Below are positions 47,249 through 56,504 of a stretch of DNA of 64,000 bases, one piece after another. Source of the stretch: Rugamonas fusca (lineage in GTDB: Bacteria > Pseudomonadota > Gammaproteobacteria > Burkholderiales > Burkholderiaceae_D); the NCBI RefSeq assembly GCF_014042365.1, contig NZ_JACEZS010000010.1:62001-126000 (forward strand), given 5' to 3'. Position 1 is the first letter of the stretch; every line of letters starts with the position of its first letter. The position numbers were made by a program, and so were the translations under genes. The notes beneath the pieces were generated by a model. The model was not told where the DNA came from, did no database searches, and saw nothing but the letters and a program-made list of their open reading frames with translations.

Positions 47249-49300
47249 ATGCTGGCCCATCCCGTCTCCAACTTCCTGCACCACAGCGCCGCCCTCTGCG
47301 ACGCGGTATTGCGTTTGCGGGGCCAGGCATTGGCAGAGGAGCTGGGACGCATCGCACGCGAAGTGCTCAACAGCCCAGCGGGCTACTACCTGCCGGCCGA
47401 CGAGCAGGCCGGCGAGGGCGGCGCCCCGGTCAGCGGGCTGGTGCAGGAAGTACGCTTCGAACACCAGTTGTTCGGCCGCTTTGTGGTGAGCGGGCGCGAC
47501 GGCTACAGCGCGCTCGATGAACAGCACCTGGCCAGCCTGGCCAGCCTGGCTGGCAGCGTGCTGCAAGTGCATTCGCTGGCGCAGCGCTCGACCCATGCCT
47601 ACGTGCAGGTGGAAGCCCAGTTGCAACACCAGTCGCAGATTCTGGACCAGATGCACGAATCCGTGCTGACGATGGACTTGAACGGTTTCATCACCAGCTG
47701 GAACAAGGGTGCCGAGCGGCTGTTCGGCTACAGCGCCGTGGAAGCCGTGGGCCGCAACATCCTGTTCCTGTACGACGACGAAGACACCGGCTTCCGCGAC
47801 GCTTTCCTGGAGCAGGGCGGGCGCCTGATGGAAGTGCGGCGCAAGAAGAAGAACGGCGAAGTGTTCTGGGCCAGCCTGTCCCTGTCGCCGCTGTGCGACA
47901 TCAACGACCGCTCGATCGGCCTGATCGCCTACCTGACCGACATCACCGAGCGCAAGCTGGCCGAGGAACGCATCCACCACCTGGCCTATTACGACGCGCT
48001 CACGGGCCTGCCCAACCGCAGCCTGCTCACCAAGCTGGTGGACCAGGCGCTGACGGTGGCCCAGCGCAGCAAGCTGCAGGGTTGCGTCCTGTTCATCGAC
48101 CTCAACCGATTCAAGCTGATCAACGACACCCTGGGCCGGCACGCCGGCGACGAGTTGTTGCGCGAAGCGGCGCGCCGGTTCCGCGGCGTGCTGCGCGACC
48201 AGGATCTGGTGGCGCGGCTCGGCGGCGACGAATTCGCCGTCGGCCTGTTCGACATCAGCCAGCACTACGAAGCGAGCATGGTGGCGCACAAGCTGCTGAC
48301 GGCGCTCAGTGCGCCGTTCCTGATCGACGGCCATGACTTGCGGGTCGGCGGCAGCATCGGCATCAGTGTCTATCCGCAGGACGGCGCCGACGCGGAAACC
48401 CTGCTGCGGCTGGCCGACATCGCCATGTACCGCGCCAAGCAGCAGGGCGACGCCGATGGCGACCACGTGGCGTTCTACAGCCAGGACATGAACCAGGGCA
48501 TGCAGGAGCGCATGCGCATCGAAACGGGGCTGCGGCATGCGCTGGGCAATGGGCAATTGCTGCTCCATTACCAGCCCAAGTTCTCGATCAGCACGGGCAA
48601 GATCATCGGCGCCGAAGCGCTGGTGCGCTGGCACCATCCGGAACGGGGGCTGGTGCCGCCGGCCGAATTCATCCCGCTGGCCGAGGCCACGGGGCTGGTG
48701 GTGCAAGTCGGCGAATGGGTGCTGGAAGCGGCGTGCGCGCAGGCGCAGAAGTGGAAAGAGGCGGGCTTGCCGCCGATCCGGCTGGCCGTCAATGTGTCGG
48801 CGCGCGAATTCACCTCGGCCCTGCCGGGGCGGGTGACGGAGACGCTCAAGCGCTATGGGCTGGAGCCATCGTGGCTGGAGCTGGAGATCACGGAAAGCAC
48901 GCTGATGCACAACATTGACCGTGTGATCGGCATCATGGACCGGATTACGGCGCTGGGTGTGACCTTGTCGCTCGATGATTTCGGGACCGGGTATTCGAGT
49001 TTGTCCTACCTGAAGCGCTTCCCCATCGATACGCTCAAGATCGATCGTTCGTTCACCACGGGCATTCCCGCCGATGCGAATGATTGCGCGATCGCCAGCA
49101 CCATCATCAGCATCGCCCAGCAGCTCAAGCACAAGGTGATCGCCGAGGGCGTGGAAACGGTGGAGCAGCTGGCTTTCCTCAAATCGTCGGGTTGCGACGA
49201 GGTGCAGGGGTATCTGTTCTCGCAGCCCTTGCCGGCGGCGCAGTTCGAGCAGGCGCTGCGTGATAACTGGCGGCCGGCGCAGGCGGATAAGGCGGCCTGA
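47249..49300 (+). CDS. PAS-GGDEF-EAL c-di-GMP signalling protein
   Basis: 683 residues: an N-terminal GAF-like region (about 1-115), PAS (about 125-245; GFITSWNKGAERLFGYSAVEAVG), GGDEF (about 250-415; RLGGDEFAVGLFD) and EAL (about 425-675; GAEALVRWHHPERG, LDDFGTGYSSLSYLKRFPIDTLKID, IAEGVET). Both catalytic motifs are intact. No membrane segment. ATG 47249 was chosen because the frame upstream overlaps the HDOD gene. Confidence 0.9.
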   Translation: MLAHPVSNFLHHSAALCDAVLRLRGQALAEELGRIAREVLNSPAGYYLPADEQAGEGGAPVSGLVQEVRFEHQLFGRFVVSGRDGYSALDEQHLASLASLAGSVLQVHSLAQRSTHAYVQVEAQLQHQSQILDQMHESVLTMDLNGFITSWNKGAERLFGYSAVEAVGRNILFLYDDEDTGFRDAFLEQGGRLMEVRRKKKNGEVFWASLSLSPLCDINDRSIGLIAYLTDITERKLAEERIHHLAYYDALTGLPNRSLLTKLVDQALTVAQRSKLQGCVLFIDLNRFKLINDTLGRHAGDELLREAARRFRGVLRDQDLVARLGGDEFAVGLFDISQHYEASMVAHKLLTALSAPFLIDGHDLRVGGSIGISVYPQDGADAETLLRLADIAMYRAKQQGDADGDHVAFYSQDMNQGMQERMRIETGLRHALGNGQLLLHYQPKFSISTGKIIGAEALVRWHHPERGLVPPAEFIPLAEATGLVVQVGEWVLEAACAQAQKWKEAGLPPIRLAVNVSAREFTSALPGRVTETLKRYGLEPSWLELEITESTLMHNIDRVIGIMDRITALGVTLSLDDFGTGYSSLSYLKRFPIDTLKIDRSFTTGIPADANDCAIASTIISIAQQLKHKVIAEGVETVEQLAFLKSSGCDEVQGYLFSQPLPAAQFEQALRDNWRPAQADKAA

Positions 49301-49332
49301 GGCGGCCTGAGGCGGTCGATGGGCGGGATTAG

Positions 49333-49361
49333 CTGGCAAGGTAGCGCTGATTCTGTATAAT
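49333..49361 (+). promoter_or_regulatory. Probable promoter of tRNA-Ser
   Basis: CTGGCA (49333-49338), 17-base spacer, and consensus TATAAT (49356-49361), 11 bases before the tRNA. Confidence 0.6.
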
Positions 49362-49372
49362 GCTGCCACTCA

Positions 49373-49462
49373 GGAAGCGTGGCCGAGCGGTTGAAGGCAG
49401 CAGTCTTGAAAACTGCCGACGGGGAGACCCGTTCGTGAGTTCGAATCTCACCGCTTCCGCCA
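49373..49462 (+). tRNA. tRNA-Ser (UGA)
   Basis: Acceptor stem GGAAGCG (49373-49379) pairs with CGCTTCC (49452-49458), with encoded CCA at 49460-49462. The anticodon loop CTTGAAA between GCAGT and ACTGC gives anticodon UGA. A long variable arm (CCGACGGGGAGACCCGTTCGTG region) and TTCGAAT in the T loop confirm the class II serine tRNA. Confidence 0.97.
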
Positions 49463-49566
49463 TAACAAGAGGGAAGAAAATGAAGTTGTTTGGCCTACCC
49501 CCCAAACAGCCCCTCAAAACCGATGATACTGAATGAGATAGTTGATCGGTTAGTTTCAAGCAGATG

Positions 49567-49589
49567 GCCCGCTAACTAGCGGGCTTTTT
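49567..49589 (+). terminator. Rho-independent terminator downstream of tRNA-Ser
   Basis: GCCCGCT (49567-49573), loop AACT, AGCGGGC (49578-49584), then TTTTTG. It is about 105 bases after the tRNA and is the likely end of the tRNA transcript. Confidence 0.85.
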
Positions 49590-50171
49590 GTTTTCTAGAG
49601 GTAGGTGTTGACGATGACGATCTATTTGTCCATGCGCTGCAGCATGAGACGATGGCCGCGGGCGAAAATCCACAGTCCCCGTCGGCGCTCCTGATGCGGC
49701 TGCCGTCATTGTTGGCGTAATAGCGACGCTTCTTGTCCTGCACTGCGCAGTCATTCCGTTCAGGATGGAGGAAGTCCGGGTAATGGCTGACCTCCCGGCC
49801 CAGCTACAAGCCTCGGCGGGCCGCTAGCAGGCTGCTGAAATACTGGTTGATGACCTCTCACGCCGGATTGCCGCCCCCCCCCCGTAAAACGAGCTACAAG
49901 CGATTTTTTCGACATGGCTAAGGGGTAAAGTTCCCCTTTTGAGGCCGGAATTGGGTATGCGGCAGAGGTATTTCAGCAGCCTGCTAGTCGCGTGCGCTGA
50001 CTTATTGGGGCGGCGGATTCAGATGCAAATTCACAGAAAGGACGAACAACCTTCAATCAAACTTCATCTATGAGAATTGTGAGGACGCAGGAATCAGCTA
50101 GACTAAATTTCCACATGGAAACAATTTAAGTTCGAGAGACCTATCTCTCAGCGCCAATTTGGAGTGTCGAA
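49590..50171. other. Intergenic region containing a MITE, no functional gene seen
   Basis: No supported coding region. The stretch 49590-49823 has short open frames on the minus strand but nothing recognisable. The MITE occupies 49824-49987. A region with lower G+C content, 50000-50165, precedes the chemoreceptor and probably carries its promoter. Confidence 0.5.
49824..49987. mobile_element. 164-bp MITE-like element with 20-bp perfect terminal inverted repeats
   Basis: The left end CTAGCAGGCTGCTGAAATAC (49824-49843) is the exact reverse complement of the right end (49968-49987). The interior holds no gene and a run of ten C (49874-49883). The same terminal sequence starts the decayed insertion sequence at 53452, so this is a non-autonomous relative. 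The outermost CTAG on both sides may be the target duplication. Confidence 0.85.
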
Positions 50172-51872
50172 ATGCGTACTGAAACCGTCTCGCAAAGCCA
50201 ACTGCAAGAAGTAGAACTACTAGCGATCAACGCGGCACTCAACCGCGTGCAGGCCGTGATTGAATTCCAGCTGGACGGTACCATCCTGCACGCCAATGAG
50301 AACCTCCTGAGCGCGATGGGCTACCAACTTGAGGAAATCCAGGGTCGTCACCATTCGATGTTCTGCGCGCCGGAGTTTGCCACCAGCGCCGAGTACCGCC
50401 AGTTCTGGGACCGCCTGCGCACCGGCCAGTTCGAGCAGGGCGAGTACAAACGCATTGACAAGGGCGGTAAGGAAATCTGGATCAGCGCCTCCTACAACCC
50501 GGTGTTCGATGCCGAAGGCAAGCCCTATAAAGTGATCAAATTCGCCACCGACATTACTGCCAGCCGCCTGCGCAACGCCGAGTATGAGGGCAAGGTTAGC
50601 GCCATCGACAAGGCGCAGGCCGTGATCGAGTTCGACATGGGCGGCCATGTGCTCACCGCCAATGACAACTTCCTGTTGACCATGGGTTACTCGCTGGACG
50701 ATATTCGCGGCGAGCACCACCGCATATTCTGCGATCCTGAATTTGCCAACAGCGTCGATTACAAGCGCTTCTGGCAAAAGCTGAACCGCGGCGAATTCGA
50801 CAGCGGGCGCTATAAGCGGATCGGCAATGGCGGCAAGGTGATCTGGATCCAGGCCACCTACAACCCGATCTTCGACCTGAACGGCAAACCTTTCAAGATC
50901 GTCAAGTTCGCCACCGACATCACCGAACAGGTGCTGATGGAGCAGGGTATCAAGGAGAAGGCCGCCTCTGACGCCGCCAAGATCAGCCAGTTGCTCGATG
51001 CTGTGGCGCGCGCCTCCAAGGGCGACCTGACCGCCGAAGTCAAGGTGGACGGCGAGGAGCCGCTCGATCAGCTGGGCGGCAGCATTGCCAAGATGATGGG
51101 CGACTTACGCGGCGTCATCGGGCAGGTGGTGATGTCGGCCACTGCCTTTGCCGACGATGCCGAAGCTATCGCCAGCCGTGCCGGCGTGGTGGCCGGTGGT
51201 TCGCAGGAGCTGGGCGCCACGGTGGAGGAAATGAACGCCACCATCGACGGCCTGACCCGTTCCATCGATGCCATCGCAGGCAGCACCTCCAACGCCAATG
51301 ATCTGGCCAAAGCCACTCAGGACGAAGCGGCCGCCGGCGCACAGGCAGTGGCGCGCTCGATCGAGGCCATGGACCTGATCAACCGCTCCTCGGAAGATAT
51401 TGGCGAAATCGTCAAGGTGATCTCCGACATCGCCAACCAGACTAATATGCTGGCCTTCAACGCCGCCATCGAAGCCGCGCGCGCCGGCGAGCACGGGCTG
51501 GGCTTCTCGGTGGTGGCCGACGAGGTGCGCAAGTTGGCCGAACGCTCCTCGCAGGCAACCAAGGAAATCTCCAAGCTGATCAGCGAGTCGGTCAAGCGCG
51601 TCAACACCGGCACCGCCATCTCGCACCAGGCCAGCGAAGCTTTCGACCGCATCGTCAAGGGCGTCGGCAAGACTAGCGAAGCGATCGCCGAGATCTCGCA
51701 CGAGGCCAAGGAGCAGCTGATGTCGGCGCGCGAGGTCAGCGTGGCCATCAACCACATCGCCGAAGCGGCCGAGCAGTCGGCCGGCAGCTGCGACAGCATC
51801 GCCTCCTCGACCGCCAGCCTGAATACCCGGGCCGGCGATTTGAACAAACTGGTGGCCGGCTTCGTGGTGTAA
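50172..51872 (+). CDS. Cytoplasmic methyl-accepting chemotaxis protein with two PAS domains
   Basis: 566 residues with no membrane helix. PAS1 is at about 20-130 and PAS2 at about 142-255. The two are near repeats of each other: [21 protein letters not shown] versus [22 protein letters not shown] linker leads to the signalling domain (about 300-560) with the hairpin tip [41 protein letters not shown]. It should signal through CheA/CheW, probably in response to redox or an intracellular ligand. The next gene, a triple CheW, starts two bases after its stop. Confidence 0.93.
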   Translation: MRTETVSQSQLQEVELLAINAALNRVQAVIEFQLDGTILHANENLLSAMGYQLEEIQGRHHSMFCAPEFATSAEYRQFWDRLRTGQFEQGEYKRIDKGGKEIWISASYNPVFDAEGKPYKVIKFATDITASRLRNAEYEGKVSAIDKAQAVIEFDMGGHVLTANDNFLLTMGYSLDDIRGEHHRIFCDPEFANSVDYKRFWQKLNRGEFDSGRYKRIGNGGKVIWIQATYNPIFDLNGKPFKIVKFATDITEQVLMEQGIKEKAASDAAKISQLLDAVARASKGDLTAEVKVDGEEPLDQLGGSIAKMMGDLRGVIGQVVMSATAFADDAEAIASRAGVVAGGSQELGATVEEMNATIDGLTRSIDAIAGSTSNANDLAKATQDEAAAGAQAVARSIEAMDLINRSSEDIGEIVKVISDIANQTNMLAFNAAIEAARAGEHGLGFSVVADEVRKLAERSSQATKEISKLISESVKRVNTGTAISHQASEAFDRIVKGVGKTSEAIAEISHEAKEQLMSAREVSVAINHIAEAAEQSAGSCDSIASSTASLNTRAGDLNKLVAGFVV

Positions 51873-51874
51873 GC

Positions 51875-53392
51875 ATGGACGCCCTACACGTGGTACCACC
51901 GGCGCCACCGGTGGCTGCCGCTGCTCCGGCGGTGGAGCTGTTCGGCTCCTTCCTGCTGGGCGGCGATGAATTTGCACTGCCGGCCCTGTGTATCCGCGAG
52001 GTGGTCAATTTCCCGGAACGCATCACCGCGGTGCCGTTGGCACCTTCTTATCTGGAAGGCATGTTTACCCTGCGCGGCAGCGTGATCCCGGTGGTCAACC
52101 TGGCGCGCCTGTTCGACCCGCAGGCCGCTGCCCCCGAGCCGACGCACAAGGTGGCCATCATCGATTATCAGGAGGTGCAGGTCGGCCTGCTGGTGCACGC
52201 CACCGGCGAGATCCTGCGCGTGCGGCCGGAACAACGCTGCCGCTTGCGTTACGCGGACGGTTCGGCACAAGGGGTAGTGGCCGGCACCATCCAGCTGGAG
52301 GATGGGCGCCGCCTGTTGCAGGTGCTCGACATCGAACGTCTGATCCACATCGAGAACGTGCCGCAGGTGCACGCGCTGCGCGCTGCAGGCGCCGAGACCC
52401 GCCGTCAGCTGCGGGTGGTGGGCGCGCGTCGCCATGCAATCAGCTTCCGAGCCGCCGGTGCCCGCTTCGCGCTCGACATGCTGGCGATCCAGGAAATTAT
52501 TCGGGTGCCGGAGTTGGTCGGCTCGGTCCTGAACAGCAAGCTTTGCCTGGGGCGCATGCATTTCCGCAGCCACCAGGTGCCGGTGGTGGACTTCGCCATG
52601 CTGGCCGGCGGCACGGCGGCAGCTGCCAGCGACGAACAGCGCGTGCTGGTGGCCCACATCGGCGACGCCACAGTCGGCTTCCTGGTGGACGGCGTGGACA
52701 GCATCGTGCACTTCACCACGGATGAAGTGCTGGCTATCCCCTTGCTCAGTAAAACGCGCAGCGCCATGTTCGCCGGCTGCGTCAGCCGCGAAGGGCAGCC
52801 GGACGTGATCCTGCTCGATCACGCCAACATCTTCACCAATGGAGAGATCGCGGCGATGGCCCAGGGCCACCGCAACCTGTACCCGGACGACGAGGCGCCA
52901 GCCTCCGACAAGGCGTCGGGCAAGCGCGTCCAGCGCCATGTCTACCTGACCTTCCGGGTCGGCGATCTGCTGGCGCTGGAACTCAAGCAGGTGCGCGAGA
53001 TCATCGATTACGGCGGCGACATCAGCCACCCGCCCGGCATGCCGGATTACCTGTGCGGGTTGATGAATCAGCGCCAGCAGCTCATCAGCCTGGTTGACTT
53101 GCGCCGCTTGTATCACATGGAGGCGACCGACATGACCAACGCCAAGGTGCTGGTGATCGAACGCGGCGAGGATCGCTATGGCCTGCTGGTCGACGCCGTG
53201 TGCGACATCGTCGCTATCGAGGACAGCAAGCGCTATGAGATGCCCTCACTGATGAAGAAGCCGGGCGAGTCCAGCTGCCTGCAGGCCGAGTCGCACGAGG
53301 TGCTGGAGATGCCGCTGCCTGATGGCGACACCAACAGCGTGTGCCTGCTCGATCTCGATCGTTTGATGCAGCGCATCGCACCTGTCGTGTAA
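51875..53392 (+). CDS. Protein with three tandem CheW domains
   Basis: 505 residues built of three CheW-like modules: about 20-165 (FALPALCIREVVNFPE..., GMFTLRGSVIPVVNLARLF), about 178-320 (RFALDMLAIQEIIRVPELVG, RSHQVPVVDFAML) and about 343-498 (LALELKQVREIIDYGGDI, GLMNQRQQLISLVDLRRLY). Each keeps the central GxxxxRGxxIPVVDL-type strand. It has no kinase or receiver domain. It should scaffold several receptor-kinase contacts, with the adjacent chemoreceptor as the obvious partner. One CheW domain per protein is usual, so three is rare. Confidence 0.9.
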   Translation: MDALHVVPPAPPVAAAAPAVELFGSFLLGGDEFALPALCIREVVNFPERITAVPLAPSYLEGMFTLRGSVIPVVNLARLFDPQAAAPEPTHKVAIIDYQEVQVGLLVHATGEILRVRPEQRCRLRYADGSAQGVVAGTIQLEDGRRLLQVLDIERLIHIENVPQVHALRAAGAETRRQLRVVGARRHAISFRAAGARFALDMLAIQEIIRVPELVGSVLNSKLCLGRMHFRSHQVPVVDFAMLAGGTAAAASDEQRVLVAHIGDATVGFLVDGVDSIVHFTTDEVLAIPLLSKTRSAMFAGCVSREGQPDVILLDHANIFTNGEIAAMAQGHRNLYPDDEAPASDKASGKRVQRHVYLTFRVGDLLALELKQVREIIDYGGDISHPPGMPDYLCGLMNQRQQLISLVDLRRLYHMEATDMTNAKVLVIERGEDRYGLLVDAVCDIVAIEDSKRYEMPSLMKKPGESSCLQAESHEVLEMPLPDGDTNSVCLLDLDRLMQRIAPVV

Positions 53393-53451
53393 TGGTTCCT
53401 GGATTTTTGAAGCTAAAGCGAATGAACTTCCCATAAGGCGCTGAATGTCGG

Positions 53452-54140
53452 CTAGCAGGCTGCTGAAATATTGTCTCGGGAGGCCAGCCGAGGCAGTTCA
53501 TCCAATGTTATCCTGATATCCCCCTACCGCTATGGAAAACTGATGCGCGGTCAGGATACCTTCACCGAAAGCCTGTTCTCCGTGCGCAAGCTGGAGGGCT
53601 TCATCCCGGCGAACCATCCGCTGCGTGCTATCCGGTAGATGGCCAATGCCGCGCTGGCGAAGATGAATGGCCTGTTCACCGAAATGGACGAAGCCGACAT
53701 GGAAGGTGGTCGTCCCAGTATCGCGCCTGAAAAGCTGTTGTGCGCCATGCTGCTGCAAGTGCTGTAGCGTTCGCTCGGAACGCCAGTTGATCGAGCAGGT
53801 CCAGTACAACCTGCTGTTCCGCTGGTTTATCGGGTTGTCTATGGACGATGCCGTATGGATGCCGACGGTCTTCACCAAGAACCGACAACGGCGACGGCGG
53901 CGACTTCAAAAGCAGCAAGCGCAGCAATGACACCCACCAGTCCATAGCCGATCCGGACTCCCGCTTGTACCGCAAGGGTAATAACACCGGCAGTGAGTTG
54001 CGCTATATCGGCCATACCTCAGCGATAACCGCCACGGCCTGATTGCCAGCGCCATGGTGACGAAGGCCGACGGCTATGCTGAGCGCGAAGCGGTCAAGGT
54101 CATGATCAACGATACCGCTCCAAACAGAAATGGCGGTGTT
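53452..54140 (+). mobile_element. Decayed insertion sequence with IS5-like transposase remnant
   Basis: The left terminal repeat CTAGCAGGCTGCTGAAATA (53452-53470) matches the MITE at 49824. The transposase starts at ATG 53543 (MRGQDTFTESLFSVRKLEGF). A TAG at codon 32 interrupts the reading, a second stop and a frameshift follow near 53764, and the reading continues in other frames as QYNLLFRWFIGLSMDDAVWM and DSRLYRKGNNTGSELRYIGH, up to ADGYAEREAVKVMIND. A stretch between the last two parts is deleted. The right end was not found. Family assignment is from memory of similar transposases. Confidence 0.85.
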
Positions 54141-54360
54141 AACGCGCTTTCCAGGTTTAACGCGGGGCAGGAACGCCATCACATCCCTTGGCTTCCGGTT
54201 CATCATCAGATGGGCGAAGGCGCCGGTTGGTGTGGGATAGCCGGCATGGCGGCGGCGAGCGACCAGCCGGAAGTAGGACGGCGCGCCGTAGTGCTCGCTG
54301 CCGTTGGGATTGGGCGCCTAGAGCCCGACATGCCCTGGCGTGGTCGCCGCGCCAGCCCGC
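54141..54360. other. Intergenic region, no gene seen
   Basis: Between the insertion sequence remnant and the MASE3-GGDEF gene. Open frames here do not look like any protein I recognise. It may be further IS debris. Confidence 0.3.
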
Positions 54361-56478
54361 TCAATCGACCAGGCACAGGCAATTGCGGCCCGCCTGCTTG
54401 GCCTTGTATAGGGCCATGTCAGCGCGCTTGATCAACTCGTCGCCCGAGTAATCGGCGCTGTTGAAGATGGTCGCGCCTATGCTGGGCGAACTGTGCGTCG
54501 GCGTGCCCTCCAACGTGTAGGGCTGGGCCAGGGCAAAGCGCAACTTTTCCCCGATCAGTTCAGTCAGCTCGCGAGCCTGGTGCGGTTCCGAGCCCAAATC
54601 ATGGAGCAGCACGACAAATTCATCGCCGCCTAGCCGGGCCACCGTGTCGTAGGCCCGCAGGTTCTGGGTCAAACGGCGCCCTACCTCGCACAGCAACTCG
54701 TCGCCCGCAGCATGCCCGAGCGTGTCGTTGATCGCTTTAAAACGGTCCATGTCCAGCAACAGCACTCCACCATGCTGCCCGTCGCGTACCACCTTGGCCA
54801 GCAATTGCTGCAGGCGGTCCATCATCAGGCGCCGGTTCGGCAAGCCGGTCAGCGCATCGTGCATGGCCATGCGCCGTGCCTCCTGCTCGGCCAGTTTGCG
54901 GCTGGTGATGTCGGCCCTGATCGCAACGTATTGTGTGGGCAAGCCATCCTCGCCTAGGAAGGGCACGATGGTTGTGTGCACCCAGTACAGGCTGCCATCC
55001 TTGGCGCGGTTGCAGACCTCCCCGTTCCACACGTTCCCGCTGGAGATGGTTTCCCACATGTCGCGGAAAAAGCCCTTGGAATGGTGTCGCGAATTGATCA
55101 GCCGGTGCGTTTTGCCTATCAGTTCCTCGCGACTGTACTTGGAGATTGCGCAGAATTTATCGTTGACACGCGTGATCACGCCCCGGGTGTCGGTGAAGGC
55201 CACGATCGCGTGGGCATCGAGTGCGGCCTTCAATTCGCCCACCTCCCTCATCGAATCGAGCAGCTTCTGGTGTGCCGCCTCAAGTTCGGACGTGTCCGTC
55301 AAGATCAGGTACAGGGCGCTGATGCCGCCATCGCCGTCGCCGAACTCCGGGATCACCGTGGCCAGGCGGTGGGCGCTGCTCTTGTCCTGCAGCAGTTGTC
55401 GGTAGGTGAACGTCACCGTCTCCCCATGCAGCGCTCGGGTCAGGTAGGGCTTGAACGCACTGTACACTTCGTAGGGTACGCACTCGGACGCGTGCCGTCC
55501 TATCAGTTCGCTCGCCTGGACACCGAGGCCGCGCTCCAGCACCGGGTTGACATATTGCAGCTCGAGCGACAGGTTGAGCTTCGCGATACCGCCGGGAACG
55601 TTGTTCACCAGTGCCTGCAGCTCGGCGTCGCGCTGCAGCAGCTCGCGCTGGGCAAGGGCCAGGTCCTGGTAAGGCTTGCGCAGCCGGCTCAGGAACATGC
55701 CACGGAAGATGAAGCTATACGCGAGGATCTTGTAGAAATGGCCCACAATATTGATCAGGTCCGAAGTCTGCTTGTAATCGACGAACGCGAGTTCGCCGAT
55801 TGCCGTGATGAAGCTGGCTATCGCCAGCTGCCGGAACGCGTGCCCTTCCTGCGTGCCACGCTTGCTGAACAACACCAAGGCGGCCACCAGGTTGCCCAGG
55901 CAAAGCGCGTATTCCAGTTCCGCCTTCAGCGGCGTGACCCCGGTTCCCGGCACGAACAGTGCGGGCAGCAGATGCAGGTAAGTACTGCCGACGATGGTCA
56001 GCACGCAGATGGCGACCAGGCCCAGCACCTGCCACAGCAAGGCGCTACCGGGCAAGGTGACGCCCAGCAGCACCAGAAAGATGGTGCCCAGTTCAACCAT
56101 CCGCCCGCTCAGCCAGAAGAAAATGGCCTGGGTGGTGCTGTTCTGCCCGATCAGGGTCGGCATGCCCTCGTACGACAGCGCATGCACGAGGTCGATCCCG
56201 GCCACGGCCGTAAAGCCAAAGATCAGCAAATTGGACAAGTGGCTCTGGCGGCCATCGAGCGACTGCCAGGCCATGATCACCACCAGCACGCTGACCGTGA
56301 TGGCCACCAGTTCCAGGATCAGGTGCACTTCAGCCATCATCGGCACATTCTCGCCGCGCAAGAATTCCGCAGGCAGGGAGTTAAGCGCGAGCATCAACAG
56401 CGCCAGGGCGGTGCCCGACACCAGGCAACGCCAGTGCGGCAGCGCCGCGACGCGCAAGCGATTCAAAGCGATCATCAT
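54361..56478 (-). CDS. Diguanylate cyclase with MASE3 and two PAS domains
   Basis: 705 residues. The first 265 hold about eight membrane helices with MASE3-type pattern (HLILELVAITVSVLVVIMAW, GIDLVHALSYEGMPTL). PAS domains occupy about 285-395 and 410-520. GGDEF (about 530-705) has an intact RLGGDEFVVLLHD, so it should synthesise c-di-GMP. No EAL. A RxxD inhibitory site is not obvious. It lies between the IS remnant and the MHYT gene. Confidence 0.9.
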   Translation of the reverse strand: MMIALNRLRVAALPHWRCLVSGTALALLMLALNSLPAEFLRGENVPMMAEVHLILELVAITVSVLVVIMAWQSLDGRQSHLSNLLIFGFTAVAGIDLVHALSYEGMPTLIGQNSTTQAIFFWLSGRMVELGTIFLVLLGVTLPGSALLWQVLGLVAICVLTIVGSTYLHLLPALFVPGTGVTPLKAELEYALCLGNLVAALVLFSKRGTQEGHAFRQLAIASFITAIGELAFVDYKQTSDLINIVGHFYKILAYSFIFRGMFLSRLRKPYQDLALAQRELLQRDAELQALVNNVPGGIAKLNLSLELQYVNPVLERGLGVQASELIGRHASECVPYEVYSAFKPYLTRALHGETVTFTYRQLLQDKSSAHRLATVIPEFGDGDGGISALYLILTDTSELEAAHQKLLDSMREVGELKAALDAHAIVAFTDTRGVITRVNDKFCAISKYSREELIGKTHRLINSRHHSKGFFRDMWETISSGNVWNGEVCNRAKDGSLYWVHTTIVPFLGEDGLPTQYVAIRADITSRKLAEQEARRMAMHDALTGLPNRRLMMDRLQQLLAKVVRDGQHGGVLLLDMDRFKAINDTLGHAAGDELLCEVGRRLTQNLRAYDTVARLGGDEFVVLLHDLGSEPHQARELTELIGEKLRFALAQPYTLEGTPTHSSPSIGATIFNSADYSGDELIKRADMALYKAKQAGRNCLCLVD

Positions 56479-56504
56479 GAACAGGCAAGCAAAGATTGGT
56501 CGAA

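Noticed and set aside
49329..49559. 76-codon minus-strand open frame over tRNA-Ser
   Set aside because: It is the antisense of the tRNA gene and a well-known kind of false protein call. The tRNA structure is complete.
54054..54431. 125-codon plus-strand frame after the insertion sequence
   Set aside because: It starts inside the transposase remnant and runs into the opposite-strand GGDEF gene; it is debris.
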